From: JACVRW01 sp034664105
Lineage (GTDB): Bacteria > Actinomycetota > Thermoleophilia > Solirubrobacterales > Thermoleophilaceae
Length of the DNA: 28,540 nucleotides
Reading direction: 5' to 3'
Assembly: GCA_034664105.1 (NCBI GenBank)
Contig: JAXDIH010000251.1
Coordinates: forward strand, 1-28,540
Position numbers and translations under genes: made by a program. Numbering within the stretch: position 1 is the first letter of the stretch; every line of letters starts with the position of its first letter. Shown here piece by piece: positions 5,975 through 13,899 of this stretch. The notes under the pieces are model-generated. The model did not search any database and was not told the origin of the DNA. It saw only the letters and a program-made list of their open reading frames with translations.

Positions 5975-7246
5975 TCAGCAGGCGGTGTACGGCGGGCAGC
6001 GCAGGGCGCGTGCCGCGTCTACGAGGCCCCACCCGTAACGCGAGTCGGGCCCGGGCCGGCCGAGGTCCCGCGCCGTGGCCTGGATGTGTGCCTGGACCTG
6101 CCTCGGCGTGGGGTTGTCGCCGAGCCGGTGCGTGGCGATGACCAGCGCCGCGATCGCCGCCACGTGCGGGCTGGCCATCGAGGTGCCCTCGTACGCGCCC
6201 GGCAGTCCGAACCTGCGCACGCTCGTGCCCGTGAAGGTCTCCTGGTAGATCCAGTCGCCCGAGGTCTCCGGGTGGCAGATCGCGTCTTCCGCGGCAGTGG
6301 CGGGATCGGCGTCCACGCCCCCGCCCGGCGCCACGACATCGAGGTCGACTCCAAAGCTGGAGTACTCGGACCGGCAGCCGTCGCGCGTGGTGGCCCCGAC
6401 CGCGATCACCTGACTGGCGCGGGCCGGGTAGGCCACGCGGCGCACCGACTTGTGACCGGTGTTGCCGGCAGCGGCCACGATTACCGCGCCGCGGCTGTGG
6501 GCGTAGCGGATCGCGGCGAGGATCTCGGGGATCTCGGAGGCGATCACGCGGCGGTCGAACTCGAGCGACAGGTTGATCACGTCGGCGCCGTGCCTGGCGG
6601 CGTAGCGAATCGCCTTGGCGATCGCCACGGAGTCGCCCTCCCCGATGTCGTTGAGCACCTTGAGCGGCATGACCTTGACGCCGTACGCCACGCCCGCCAC
6701 GCCCACGCCGTTGTTGGTGGCCTGGGCGATCGTGCCCGTCACGTGCGTGCCGTGGCCGTACCTGTCGTTGGGGTGGGCGTCGCGGTCGACGAAGTCCCAG
6801 GGGTGCACGAACGTGGAGCGCTCCAGATCGGGCGCCTTCCGGAAGCCGCCGTAGCGCTCGAAGGCCACGCCGCTGTCGAGCACGGCCACGACCGCGCCGC
6901 GCCCGCCCGGGGCCCCGGCGGCCGCGGCCAGCTCCCAGGCCTCTGGCATGCCGATGCCGAACGGCCCGATGAAGTTCCATTGGCGTCGCAGGCCCGGGTC
7001 GTTCGGCGTGAACTGCGACGCGTGCGCCACGTAGTTGGGCACCGCGTAGGCCACGTGCGGGTGGCGGCGGAGCTGGCGCGCGGTCTCGTGCACCGACTGC
7101 CCGTCAGGGGTCCCGTGCGTGGAAACGCTGCCGTTCTTGTAGCCCACGACCACTTGGCCGGGCACGTATTCGGCGGCCCCGGCCGGCGCCACGAGCGGGA
7201 GCAGGCCGAGGGCGACGGCGAGAAGGAGGAGGAGGCGAGTCGGCAT
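5975..7246 (-). CDS. Secreted subtilisin-like serine protease (S8 family)
   Basis: A 423-residue precursor. Residues 1-25 form a signal peptide (Leu-rich core ending PAGAA). Residues about 26-75 (YVPGQVVVGYKNGS to HVAYAVPNYVA) look like a short inhibitor-type propeptide. The catalytic triad is complete: Asp124 in VVAVLDSGV, His165 in YGHGTHVTGTI, Ser356 in EGTSMASPHVAA. The oxyanion Asn262 is in VAAAGNTG. Four Cys in the mature part (about 291, 324, 414 and 423) could form disulfides. No C-terminal anchor is visible, so it is probably released or wall-associated. A minus-strand TACACT 19 nt before the ATG is a possible -10 element. It is convergent with the stress-protein gene and has no inhibitor or secretion partner nearby. 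Confidence 0.92.
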   Translation of the reverse strand: MPTRLLLLLAVALGLLPLVAPAGAAEYVPGQVVVGYKNGSVSTHGTPDGQSVHETARQLRRHPHVAYAVPNYVAHASQFTPNDPGLRRQWNFIGPFGIGMPEAWELAAAAGAPGGRGAVVAVLDSGVAFERYGGFRKAPDLERSTFVHPWDFVDRDAHPNDRYGHGTHVTGTIAQATNNGVGVAGVAYGVKVMPLKVLNDIGEGDSVAIAKAIRYAARHGADVINLSLEFDRRVIASEIPEILAAIRYAHSRGAVIVAAAGNTGHKSVRRVAYPARASQVIAVGATTRDGCRSEYSSFGVDLDVVAPGGGVDADPATAAEDAICHPETSGDWIYQETFTGTSVRRFGLPGAYEGTSMASPHVAAIAALVIATHRLGDNPTPRQVQAHIQATARDLGRPGPDSRYGWGLVDAARALRCPPYTAC

Positions 7247-7304
7247 TGGTTACGGTGCGCTGGGCAGTGTACGAACGCTCGAACAACGCGCGTCCAGGGA
7301 AGTT

Positions 7305-8414
7305 GTGACGATCTGCATCACGGGCGCCACTGGCTTCATCGGCGCGCATGTGGCAAAGCTCGCGTCCGAGGTCCACGGGGCTCCACGCGTGACCTACCGT
7401 GACGAGCGGCGACTGTCGCGCCTGGGCGGCCTGGAGGTCGACGCCGTGAAGGCCGACGTGCTCGACCGTGGCGCGCTGAGACGGGCCTTCCGCGGCTGCG
7501 ACACGGTCTTCCACGCCGCCGGCCTGGTCGGGTCGCGGCCACCAGAGCGGGTCTGGCAGGTCAACGCCCTGGCGCCACGGATCGCCGTCGAGGCGGCGGC
7601 GGCCGAAAGCGTCCGGCGCGTGGTCGTGACATCGAGTGTCGGGGGCATCGGCCCGGCGCCGCCCGACCGCCCCGGCACCGAGGAGGACAGCTACCACGGC
7701 TGGGGGCTCGGGATGACCTACCCGGAGGCCAAGCACGAGGGCGAGTCCGAGGCGATGGCGGCGGGGGCTCGGCTGGGCGTGGAGGTCGTGGTGGTGAACC
7801 CCTCGTATGTGTTCGGCGCCCCGGTCGACCGCAGTCAGCCGGGCGAGACCTCCACCCGGATGATCGGGAACTACCTGCGCGGACGGCTGCCGGCCGTGGT
7901 CGACGCCCAGACCAATGTCGTGGACGTGCGTGACGTGGCCAAGGGCCACCTGCTCGCGGCGGAGCGCGGCAGCCCGGGCGAGCGCTACGTGCTCGGCGGG
8001 CACGACACCGGCTGGGTCGAGCTGCTCGAGCGGGTGGCGGAGCTGTCCGGCGTGCACCACCCGCTGATGGTGCTGCCGCCGAAGGCCGGGCGGGCGGCGC
8101 GCGCGGCCGAGTCGCTCGGTCTCCCGAGCCTGGTGGCGGCGGAGGGCCTGGTGCTGATGGCGCAGAACTGGCGCTACTCGTCGGCGAAGGCCCGGCGCGA
8201 GCTCGGCTACCGTGCCCGCACTCTCGACCGCACGCTCAGGGAGACGATCGACTGGTACCGCGAGCTGCTCGACGGCGGCGCGATCGCGGGCGGACCGCCG
8301 TCGGCGCTGTCGCTGGCAGCCGCCGGGGTGCGGCTGGCGGGCCGCACCGGACTGCTCGGCGGGCTCGAGGCCGCTCAGCGCTACGTCGGCCGTCGCTTGG
8401 TGCTCCGACCATGA
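7305..8414 (+). CDS. NAD-dependent epimerase/dehydratase (extended SDR family)
   Basis: A 369-residue Rossmann-fold oxidoreductase or epimerase. The nucleotide-binding motif TGATGFIGAHV is at residues 6-16, the catalytic Ser is in VVVTSSVGGIG (about 110), and the YxxxK pair is Tyr139/Lys143 in TYPEAKHEGE. The motif NPSYVFGAP and the later NVVDVRDVAKGHLLA fit dihydroflavonol-4-reductase-like or hopanoid-associated SDRs. The last 60 residues, after the usual SDR end, form an Ala/Gly/Leu-rich stretch of unknown role. GTG 7305 has an upstream Shine-Dalgarno-like CAGGGA. The stop overlaps the start of the tadA-like gene (ATGA), so the two are probably co-translated. Substrate unknown. Confidence 0.85.
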   Translation: MTICITGATGFIGAHVAKLASEVHGAPRVTYRDERRLSRLGGLEVDAVKADVLDRGALRRAFRGCDTVFHAAGLVGSRPPERVWQVNALAPRIAVEAAAAESVRRVVVTSSVGGIGPAPPDRPGTEEDSYHGWGLGMTYPEAKHEGESEAMAAGARLGVEVVVVNPSYVFGAPVDRSQPGETSTRMIGNYLRGRLPAVVDAQTNVVDVRDVAKGHLLAAERGSPGERYVLGGHDTGWVELLERVAELSGVHHPLMVLPPKAGRAARAAESLGLPSLVAAEGLVLMAQNWRYSSAKARRELGYRARTLDRTLRETIDWYRELLDGGAIAGGPPSALSLAAAGVRLAGRTGLLGGLEAAQRYVGRRLVLRP

Positions 8415-8872
8415 GCTTCTTCCCGCGCGACGAGTACTACATGCGGCTCGCGCTGCGCGAGGCCGAGCGGGCGGTCGAGCACGACGACGTGCCGATCGGT
8501 TGCGTGATCGCCCACGGGGGAGAGGTGATCGCGGCGGCCCGCAACGAGCGCGAGCTGCGCGGCGATCCGACGGCGCACGCCGAGATCCTCGCCCTGCGCG
8601 AGGCCTCCCGGCATTTGGCCGGCTGGCGTCTGCTCGACACCGTGCTCTACGTGACGCTGGAGCCGTGCGCGATGTGCGCTGGAGCGATCGTGCTGGCGCG
8701 CGTTCCGCGGGTGGTCTACGCCGCTCCGGACCCCAAGGCGGGCGCCGCCGGGAGCGTCCTGGACGTGCTCCGAGAGCCGCGCCTCAACCACCGGCCCGAC
8801 GTGGCCGGGGGCCTGCTCGCCGAGGAGGGAGCCGACTTGTTGCGGCATTTCTTCGGTTTGCGCCGCAAATAG
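8411..8872 (+). CDS. tadA: tRNA adenosine-34 deaminase-like protein (TadA family)
   Basis: A 153-residue zinc deaminase. HAE at residues 56-58 (zinc His56, catalytic Glu58) and PCAMC at 85-89 (zinc Cys86 and Cys89) are in the exact TadA arrangement, along with the N-terminal FMRLALREAE-type helix (here YMRLALREAE) and DVPIGCVIA. TadA converts A34 to inosine in tRNA-Arg(ACG). Length and motifs favour TadA over a guanine or cytidine deaminase, but those relatives cannot be fully excluded. ATG 8411 overlaps the upstream stop (ATGA). A hairpin and the start of the GGDEF-EAL gene follow within 15 bp. Confidence 0.88.
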   Translation: MSFFPRDEYYMRLALREAERAVEHDDVPIGCVIAHGGEVIAAARNERELRGDPTAHAEILALREASRHLAGWRLLDTVLYVTLEPCAMCAGAIVLARVPRVVYAAPDPKAGAAGSVLDVLREPRLNHRPDVAGGLLAEEGADLLRHFFGLRRK

Positions 8873-8875
8873 CCG

Positions 8876-8897
8876 ATAAGGCCGTGTGCGGCCATAT
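8876..8897 (+). repeat. Inverted repeat over the start of the GGDEF-EAL gene
   Basis: The arms are ATAAGGCCG (8876-8884) and CGGCCATAT (8889-8897), pairing at 8 of 9 positions around a TGTG loop. The GTG start at 8886 lies in the loop. It could be an operator or a translation-blocking hairpin; no T-run supports a terminator. Confidence 0.5.
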
Positions 8898-10607
8898 TCA
8901 GAGCAGGTGCTGCGCGCACTAGAGAACCGCTACGGACCCCTGCCCGAAGGGGTTCCGTCGGTTGCATACATCTTCGAGCCGGGCATCGACGGGCGCTGCC
9001 TCTACATCAGCCCGTCCGTCGAGGAGGTGCTCGGCTACCCGCGCCGCCAGTGGCTGGAGGAGCGCGGGTTGTGGGACAAGCTGCTCCACCCCGAGGACGA
9101 GCACCGCGTGGTGTCGAACGAGGCCGAGTGCGAGCGCTCTGGCGAGAAGCTGGTCCAGGAATACCGCCTGAGGGCGGCCGACGGCCGCGACGTTTGGATC
9201 CGCGACGAGATGACCGTCGTGTTCGACCGCCAGACCAACGCGGACCCGCTCTTCTACGGCGTCTTCCTCGACGTCTCCGACCGCAAGCGCATGGAGACCG
9301 AGCTGGAGCGCCTGGCGCTCTACGACCCGCTGACCGGCCTGCCCAACCGGGCGCTGTTCGCCGACCGCCTGCGCCAGGTGCTCGCCCGGCGCGGACGGCA
9401 GACGGCAAGCGCCGTGTACTTCCTCGACCTCGACCGCTTCAAGCGCATCAACGACTCGCTCGGCCATGGCGCCGGCGACGAGGTGCTCTGCGAGGTGGCC
9501 GAGCGGCTGCGCCAAGTGGTGCGCCCGGAGGACACCGTCGCGCGCTTCGGAGGCGACGAGTTCACGATCCTGTGCGAGAGCGTGGGCGGGGTGCTCGAGG
9601 CGGTGTCGATCGCCGACCGGTTGCAACGCCCGCTGAGCAGCCCGCTGCGCGCCGGCGGAGCCGAGCTGCGCCTGAGCGCCAGCATCGGCGTGGCGCTCGC
9701 GGAGGCCACCGACAGCGGGGACGGCCTGCACCTGATCGAGGACGCGGACGCGGCGATGTACCGGTCCAAGGAGCGCGGCGGGGCGCGCACCGAGCTGTTC
9801 GACAGCGCGATGCGCGACAACGCCGTGCGCGCCATGCGGATCGAGCAGGAGCTTCAGCGGGCGCTGGAGGAGGGCGAGCTGCGGCTCCACTACCAGCCCG
9901 GCGTGGAGCTGAACACCGGGCGGATGGTGGGCGCCGAGGCGCTGGTGCGCTGGCAGCACCCGCAGCGCGGGCTGATCGTGCCGGACCGATTCCTGGGGGT
10001 GGCCGAGGAGACCGGCCTGATCGTGCCGCTGGGGGCCTGGGTCGTCGGCGAGACGTGCCGCCAGCTGGCCGAGTGGCAGGCCCGGCCGGAGACCGCGCAC
10101 CTGCATCTGTCCCTGAACTTGAGCGCCCGCGAGCTGACCCACCCCGACGTGGTGGCGACCGTGCTGGGCTGCGTGCGCGAGTCCGGCGTCGACCCGCGCG
10201 CGCTGACCATCGAGGTGACCGAGAGCACGGCGATGGCCGACGGCGACACCGGCTTCCGCGCGCTGCGTGACCTCAGCAGCGAGGGCATCCGGGTGGCGAT
10301 CGACGACTTCGGCACGGGCTACTCGTCGCTGGAGCAGCTGCGGCGGATGCCGGTCGACATCGTCAAGGTCGACCGGACGTTCGTGAGCGGCATGGCAGCC
10401 AACTCGACCGACCGCGAGCTGGTGGCCGCGGTCGTGGGAATGGGACGGGCGCTGAAGCTGTCCGTGGTGGCGGAGGGCATCGAGACACCCGAGCAGGCGG
10501 ACGCGCTGCGCGAGCTGGGGTGCGACATCGGTCAGGGCTACCTGTTCTCGAAGGCGGTGCCGGCCGACGAGCTGGACTCCATGCTGGAACTCACGTCAGC
10601 CGGTTGA
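8886..10607 (+). CDS. PAS-GGDEF-EAL cyclic-di-GMP turnover protein
   Basis: A 573-residue soluble signalling protein. A PAS domain (about 20-135: YIFEPGIDGRCLYISPSVEEVLGY, then YRLRAADGRDVWIRDE) precedes a diguanylate cyclase domain (about 141-305) with intact GGDEF at 222-226. An RxxD inhibitory site (RPED, 213-216) lies at the usual 5-residue distance. The EAL phosphodiesterase domain (about 315-565) has EALVRW (351), LNLSARE, EVTEST, DDFGTGYSS, KVDRTF and EGIET, so all metal and catalytic residues appear present. It could make and degrade c-di-GMP, with the PAS domain as sensor. No membrane segment is seen. The start is uncertain: GTG 8886 lies in a hairpin loop, while GTG 8907 gives a protein 7 residues shorter. 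Confidence 0.92.
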   Translation: MRPYSEQVLRALENRYGPLPEGVPSVAYIFEPGIDGRCLYISPSVEEVLGYPRRQWLEERGLWDKLLHPEDEHRVVSNEAECERSGEKLVQEYRLRAADGRDVWIRDEMTVVFDRQTNADPLFYGVFLDVSDRKRMETELERLALYDPLTGLPNRALFADRLRQVLARRGRQTASAVYFLDLDRFKRINDSLGHGAGDEVLCEVAERLRQVVRPEDTVARFGGDEFTILCESVGGVLEAVSIADRLQRPLSSPLRAGGAELRLSASIGVALAEATDSGDGLHLIEDADAAMYRSKERGGARTELFDSAMRDNAVRAMRIEQELQRALEEGELRLHYQPGVELNTGRMVGAEALVRWQHPQRGLIVPDRFLGVAEETGLIVPLGAWVVGETCRQLAEWQARPETAHLHLSLNLSARELTHPDVVATVLGCVRESGVDPRALTIEVTESTAMADGDTGFRALRDLSSEGIRVAIDDFGTGYSSLEQLRRMPVDIVKVDRTFVSGMAANSTDRELVAAVVGMGRALKLSVVAEGIETPEQADALRELGCDIGQGYLFSKAVPADELDSMLELTSAG

Positions 10608-10630
10608 CGTCGAAGCCGCGCCTCTAGGAT
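10604..10630 (+). promoter_or_regulatory. Probable promoter of tRNA-Ser(CGA)
   Basis: TTGACG (10604-10609) matches the -35 consensus at five of six positions and overlaps the TGA stop of the GGDEF-EAL gene. TAGGAT (10625-10630) is the -10. The 15-nt spacer is short. The predicted start lies a few bases before the tRNA. Confidence 0.5.
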
Positions 10631-10640
10631 TCAACGCCTC

Positions 10641-10729
10641 GGAGGGGTGCGAGAGTGGTTGAATCGGGCGGTCTCGAAAACCGTTAAGGGCCGCAAGGTC
10701 CTTCGAGGGTTCGAATCCCTCCCCCTCCG
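10641..10729 (+). tRNA. tRNA-Ser (anticodon CGA)
   Basis: An 89-nt class II tRNA. Acceptor strands GGAGGGG and CCCCTCC pair over 7 bp with discriminator G. The anticodon loop CTCGAAA gives anticodon CGA, reading UCG. The long variable arm (about 10686-10704) is typical of serine tRNA. The T-arm is GAGGG-TTCGAAT-CCCTC. CCA is not encoded. Confidence 0.95.
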
Positions 10730-10765
10730 CTGAGCGCAGCCGCAAGTTGGCCGCAACGTGGCAAT

Positions 10766-10794
10766 GGGCGGGGCCTGCAGCCCAGGCCCCGCCC
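10766..10794. terminator. Bidirectional hairpin between tRNA-Ser and the PepSY gene
   Basis: A perfect 12-bp GC-rich stem (GGGCGGGGCCTG paired with CAGGCCCCGCCC) has a 5-nt loop. It lies 36 nt after the tRNA and 7 nt from the end of the convergent PepSY gene. It lacks a T-run, as is common in high-GC actinobacteria. Confidence 0.65.
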
Positions 10795-10801
10795 CGCTTG
10801 C

Positions 10802-11242
10802 CTACGGCTGCCGCGGCGGCGGGCCGCCGGGGCCGCCGGGGCCCATCTCGTTGACGGCGGTGACCTCGAACGCCTGGTTGACCAGGACCTCGACCTCGCT
10901 GCCGTCCGGCTTGCGCACGTGCGCCTCGTAGGGCGAGCCGTGGTCGGCGTCGGTCTCCGTGCGGACGACCGTGCCTCCGGGCACCTTGGCCAGCGCCGCC
11001 TTCTTCACCTTGGCGGCGACGTCCGCGCTCAGCGCCTGCTCCCGCTTCCCGTTGGCCCCGATGTGGCGGCCGGGCGGGTGCTTGCCGTTCGGCGGCCGTG
11101 CGGGCTGGCTCGACGACGCGGAGTTGCTCGAACTCGAGCTCGAGTTGTTGTTGTCCGCGGCGCCGGCGATCGCCGAACCGCCCAGCGCAAGGGCGGCAAG
11201 GCCGCCGAGAACAGTGACGGTCTTTCGGGTCCTGTCGGACAT
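10802..11242 (-). CDS. Secreted PepSY-domain protein
   Basis: A 146-residue exported protein. It begins MSDRTRKTVTVLGGLAALAL, a signal peptide or anchor ending near AIAGA (about 28). An Asn/Ser-rich linker (about 30-46) and a Pro-rich stretch follow. A single PepSY-like domain lies at about 70-132: KVKKAALAKVPGGTVVRTETDADHGS, then YEAHVRKPDGSEVEVLVNQAFEVTAV. The tail is Gly/Pro-rich. PepSY domains are often linked to protease inhibition or extracytoplasmic sensing, but a partner is not evident. ATG 11242 is well supported by the Shine-Dalgarno sequence AGAGGAGAAACG just upstream. The 125 bp upstream, to 11367, holds no other gene; no clear -10 could be chosen there. Confidence 0.82.
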   Translation of the reverse strand: MSDRTRKTVTVLGGLAALALGGSAIAGAADNNNSSSSSSNSASSSQPARPPNGKHPPGRHIGANGKREQALSADVAAKVKKAALAKVPGGTVVRTETDADHGSPYEAHVRKPDGSEVEVLVNQAFEVTAVNEMGPGGPGGPPPRQP

Positions 11243-11367
11243 CGTTTCTCCTCTTGACGGGGATCTGATGCTCGGCATCGTGCGGCCGGGCCCTTGGAGA
11301 GGCCTGCGCGTCGTCTGAGGATCTGCTGAGAGCCGACTGGCGCAAGACGAGCAAATCACCGCCACCG

Positions 11368-11655
11368 CTACCGCCTGAAGGCGCCCTCGAGGCCGAGGTC
11401 CTCGGCCACCAGCAGCGTTGCCTCCGCCAGCACCTGGGTGGCGAGGGCGAGCTCCTCGTCGCTGCGGAGCTCGGCCAGCAACGCGAGCAGCCCGCGCAGC
11501 CGGTCCGCCACCAGCCCCACGATCTGGACCCCGTCGGCGGTGGCGGGATGGTGCGTGTCCTCGATGACTCGATGAACCACGCCGGTGGCGTTCAGCAGCG
11601 CCGTGATCAGCCGGTCGAGGTCGTGGCCGTGCTCGGGCTCCACCAGGATTCGCAT
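11368..11655 (-). CDS. Small helical protein of unknown function
   Basis: From ATG 11655, 95 residues beginning MRILVEPEHGHDLDRLI. The rest is mostly amphipathic helix rich in Leu and Ala (LLNATGVVHRVIEDTH, VADRLRGLLALLAEL), ending LEGAFRR. There is no signal peptide, membrane segment or catalytic motif, and I do not recognise the family. The frame stays open to 11805, but the upstream part is Arg/Pro/Ser-rich and overlaps the divergent gene, so the internal ATG is preferred. A weak TTACCC precedes the ATG; no convincing promoter or Shine-Dalgarno sequence is seen. Confidence 0.6.
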   Translation of the reverse strand: MRILVEPEHGHDLDRLITALLNATGVVHRVIEDTHHPATADGVQIVGLVADRLRGLLALLAELRSDEELALATQVLAEATLLVAEDLGLEGAFRR

Positions 11656-11755
11656 GACCGGGTAAGGGCGGGCGCGCAAGAACTCGCCCTGGACGGATAT
11701 TCGAGAGGGGGCCGGTGCGCTGCGGCTGGGGGCGGGCCTGCTCGATGCACTATGC

Positions 11756-13081
11756 ATGCCTCGGAACCCTCGCCTCGGCCTCGCCCTTGCCGCTGCCACG
11801 ATCACCGCGCTCGCCTTCGGTGCGACGCCCGCCTCCGCCGCCGGCGCCTGCGACGAGGTCGCCTCGCCCGGCCCGCGGGCCGTCCAGCAGCTGGTCGACT
11901 CGCTCTCCCCAGGTCAGACCGGCTGCCTGCGCGCCGGGGCGTACGAGGAGAACGTCAGGATCTCCCGGCCGCGCATAACGCTTACCCGCTACGCCGAGGA
12001 GAAGGCGACGATCAAGGGCCGTCTCTGGGTCGCCGAGGGCGCCGACGGCGTGACCGTCGAGAGTCTCTACCTGGACGGCACCAACCCGGGCCTGCTCCCG
12101 TCGCCGACGATCAACGGCGACGACGTGACCTTCCGCCGCAACGACGTCACCAACAACCACCACTCGATCTGCTTCGGCCTCGGCCATCCCGACTGGGGTC
12201 GCGCCGAGGGCACGACGATCGAGTTCAACCTCATCCACGACTGCGGCCGGCTGCCCGCCACCAATCACGATCACGGCATCTACATCGTCAGCGCGTCGAA
12301 CACGCTGATCCGCGGCAACTGGATCTATGACAACGCCGACCGCGGCATCCAGCTCTACCCCGACGCCCAGAACACCACGATCACCGGCAACGTGATCGAC
12401 GGCAACGGCCAGGGCATCATCTTCTCCGGCGAGTTCGGCCTGGTGTCCGACGGCAACCTGGTCGAGGGCAACGTGATCGCCAACAGCAAGCTGCGCAACA
12501 ACGTCGAGAGCTGGTACCCGCGCGGCCACCCGATCGGCCACAACAACATCGTCCGCGACAACTGCGTCAGGGGCGGTGCCTACGACGACGGCGACGGCGG
12601 CATCGGCGACCAGATCGGCTTCAAGGTCGTCGGGTCGACGCGCACCAGCCCGGCCTACGCCAACCGCTCCTCCGACGACTTCCGGCTCGCCGCCGGCTCT
12701 CCCTGCCGCGGCGTCCTCGCCTACCGCGCCCAGGTGCCCGGCCCCGAGGGGCTGAGCCCGGCGCCGTCCGTGAAGGCGCAGCGCCGCGCGCCGGCGCTGA
12801 CCCTCGGCGCACGGCGCCAGCAGGTCCGCCGCGGCCACCGGCTGAAGCTGCTGGGGCGGGTCGCGAGCGATCGACTGCGGCCCGGGCAGCGCGTGGTCAT
12901 CATCGCTCGCGCCCGCGGTCACCGGCACCGCCTCGCCACCGCCCGCCTCACGAAGGACGGCCGGTTCACGGTGCGCCCGCGTGTGCGCGCGGCCCGGGCG
13001 GCCCGCTTCCTGCGCATCCACGCCGAGGTCCGCGGCGTCGGGCGCTCGCGCAGCATCCGCCTGAAGCTGCACGGCCGCTAG
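11756..13081 (+). CDS. Secreted right-handed beta-helix protein
   Basis: A 441-residue exported protein with a signal peptide at about 1-28 (LALAAATITALAFGA, then PASAAGAC). Residues about 60-280 form a parallel beta-helix: short repeated strand units such as DGVTVESLYLDG, DDVTFRRNDVTNN, TTIEFNLIHDC, NTLIRGNWIYDN, NTTITGNVIDGN and NLVEGNVIAN, with many Asn-ladder positions. This fold occurs in pectate lyases, alginate epimerases and adhesins; I cannot point to a catalytic set, so the activity is unknown. After about residue 345 comes a very basic Arg-rich C-terminal region with beta-strand character (KLLGRVASDRLRPGQRVVI). The start has neither a clear Shine-Dalgarno nor a TANNNT box at leaderless spacing, so it is less certain than the fold. 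Confidence 0.82.
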   Translation: MPRNPRLGLALAAATITALAFGATPASAAGACDEVASPGPRAVQQLVDSLSPGQTGCLRAGAYEENVRISRPRITLTRYAEEKATIKGRLWVAEGADGVTVESLYLDGTNPGLLPSPTINGDDVTFRRNDVTNNHHSICFGLGHPDWGRAEGTTIEFNLIHDCGRLPATNHDHGIYIVSASNTLIRGNWIYDNADRGIQLYPDAQNTTITGNVIDGNGQGIIFSGEFGLVSDGNLVEGNVIANSKLRNNVESWYPRGHPIGHNNIVRDNCVRGGAYDDGDGGIGDQIGFKVVGSTRTSPAYANRSSDDFRLAAGSPCRGVLAYRAQVPGPEGLSPAPSVKAQRRAPALTLGARRQQVRRGHRLKLLGRVASDRLRPGQRVVIIARARGHRHRLATARLTKDGRFTVRPRVRAARAARFLRIHAEVRGVGRSRSIRLKLHGR

Positions 13082-13100
13082 CCCCACCGGCCGTCGCGGT

Positions 13101-13106
13101 TAGTCT
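13101..13106 (+). promoter_or_regulatory. Possible -10 element for the LLM oxidoreductase operon
   Basis: TAGTCT is followed by 10 nt and GTG 13117, giving an expected 5' leader of only a few bases. The spacing is slightly longer than in the strict leaderless set of this window. Confidence 0.4.
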
Positions 13107-13116
13107 CCGCCCGGCT

Positions 13117-13899
13117 GTGACCGCACGCCACGGCATCTTCGTCGCTCCGTTCGAGGAGCTGGCCGAGCCACGCCTCGTGGCGGAGCTGGCCGCACGGGCG
13201 GAAGCACGCGGATGGGACGGCTTCTTCGTGTGGGATCACGTGGAGTACCGCGCGCCGGTGCGTGCGGTGGCCGACCCGTGGGTGACGCTGGCGGCGGTGG
13301 CGATGGCCACGGAGCGGGTCGTGCTCGGGCCGCTCGTCACGCCGCTACCGCGCCGGCGCCCGCACCAGCTCGCCCGCGAGACCGCGACGCTGGACCGCCT
13401 CAGCCAGGGCCGGCTGGTCCTGGGGGTGGGGATCGGCAGCGAGCGCACGGGCGAGTTCGACCCGGACCGCTTCGGCGAGGAGGGCGATCCCCGGGCACGC
13501 GCGGTGCTGCTCGACGACGGGCTCGAGCGGCTGCGCTCCTACTGGGAGGGCGAGTTCGAGCCGCGGCCGGTCCAGCGGCCGCGCATCCCGGTGTGGGTGG
13601 CGGTCAGGTGGCCCAGCCGGCGCCCGCTGGCCCGCGCCGCCCGCTGGGACGGGGTGTTCCCGATCGACCTGCCCGGCCCTGAGGCTCTGGCCGAGCTGGT
13701 CGAGGAGGTCAACGCGCTGCGCGGGCCGGCCGGCCTCGAGCGCTTCGACGTGGTGGTGACCAACCCGGCCGGCACCGACCCCGCGCCCTGGATCGAGGCC
13801 GGGGCCACTTGGTGCCTGACCGGCTTCGGACCCCAGCCAACGGCGGCCGAGGTGCGCGAGGCGATCGACGCCCCGTTGCAGCCGTGGACCGCGACGTAG
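13117..13899 (+). CDS. Luciferase-like (LLM class) flavin/F420 oxidoreductase
   Basis: A 260-residue TIM-barrel protein of the bacterial-luciferase-like superfamily. Landmarks are HGIFVAPFEELAEP at the N-terminus, ARGWDGFFVWDHVEY, the strand ERVVLGPLVTPLPRRRPHQLARETATLDRLSQGRLVLGVGIG (the most conserved block, about 67-108), then RIPVWVAV. Such proteins use FMNH2 or coenzyme F420; the actinobacterial setting makes F420 plausible, but the cofactor is not proven. It is shorter than many family members (usually about 280-340). The stop lies inside the next gene (16-bp overlap), so it is the first cistron of the operon with the GlpA-like and partner flavoproteins. Substrate unknown. Confidence 0.85.
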   Translation: MTARHGIFVAPFEELAEPRLVAELAARAEARGWDGFFVWDHVEYRAPVRAVADPWVTLAAVAMATERVVLGPLVTPLPRRRPHQLARETATLDRLSQGRLVLGVGIGSERTGEFDPDRFGEEGDPRARAVLLDDGLERLRSYWEGEFEPRPVQRPRIPVWVAVRWPSRRPLARAARWDGVFPIDLPGPEALAELVEEVNALRGPAGLERFDVVVTNPAGTDPAPWIEAGATWCLTGFGPQPTAAEVREAIDAPLQPWTAT

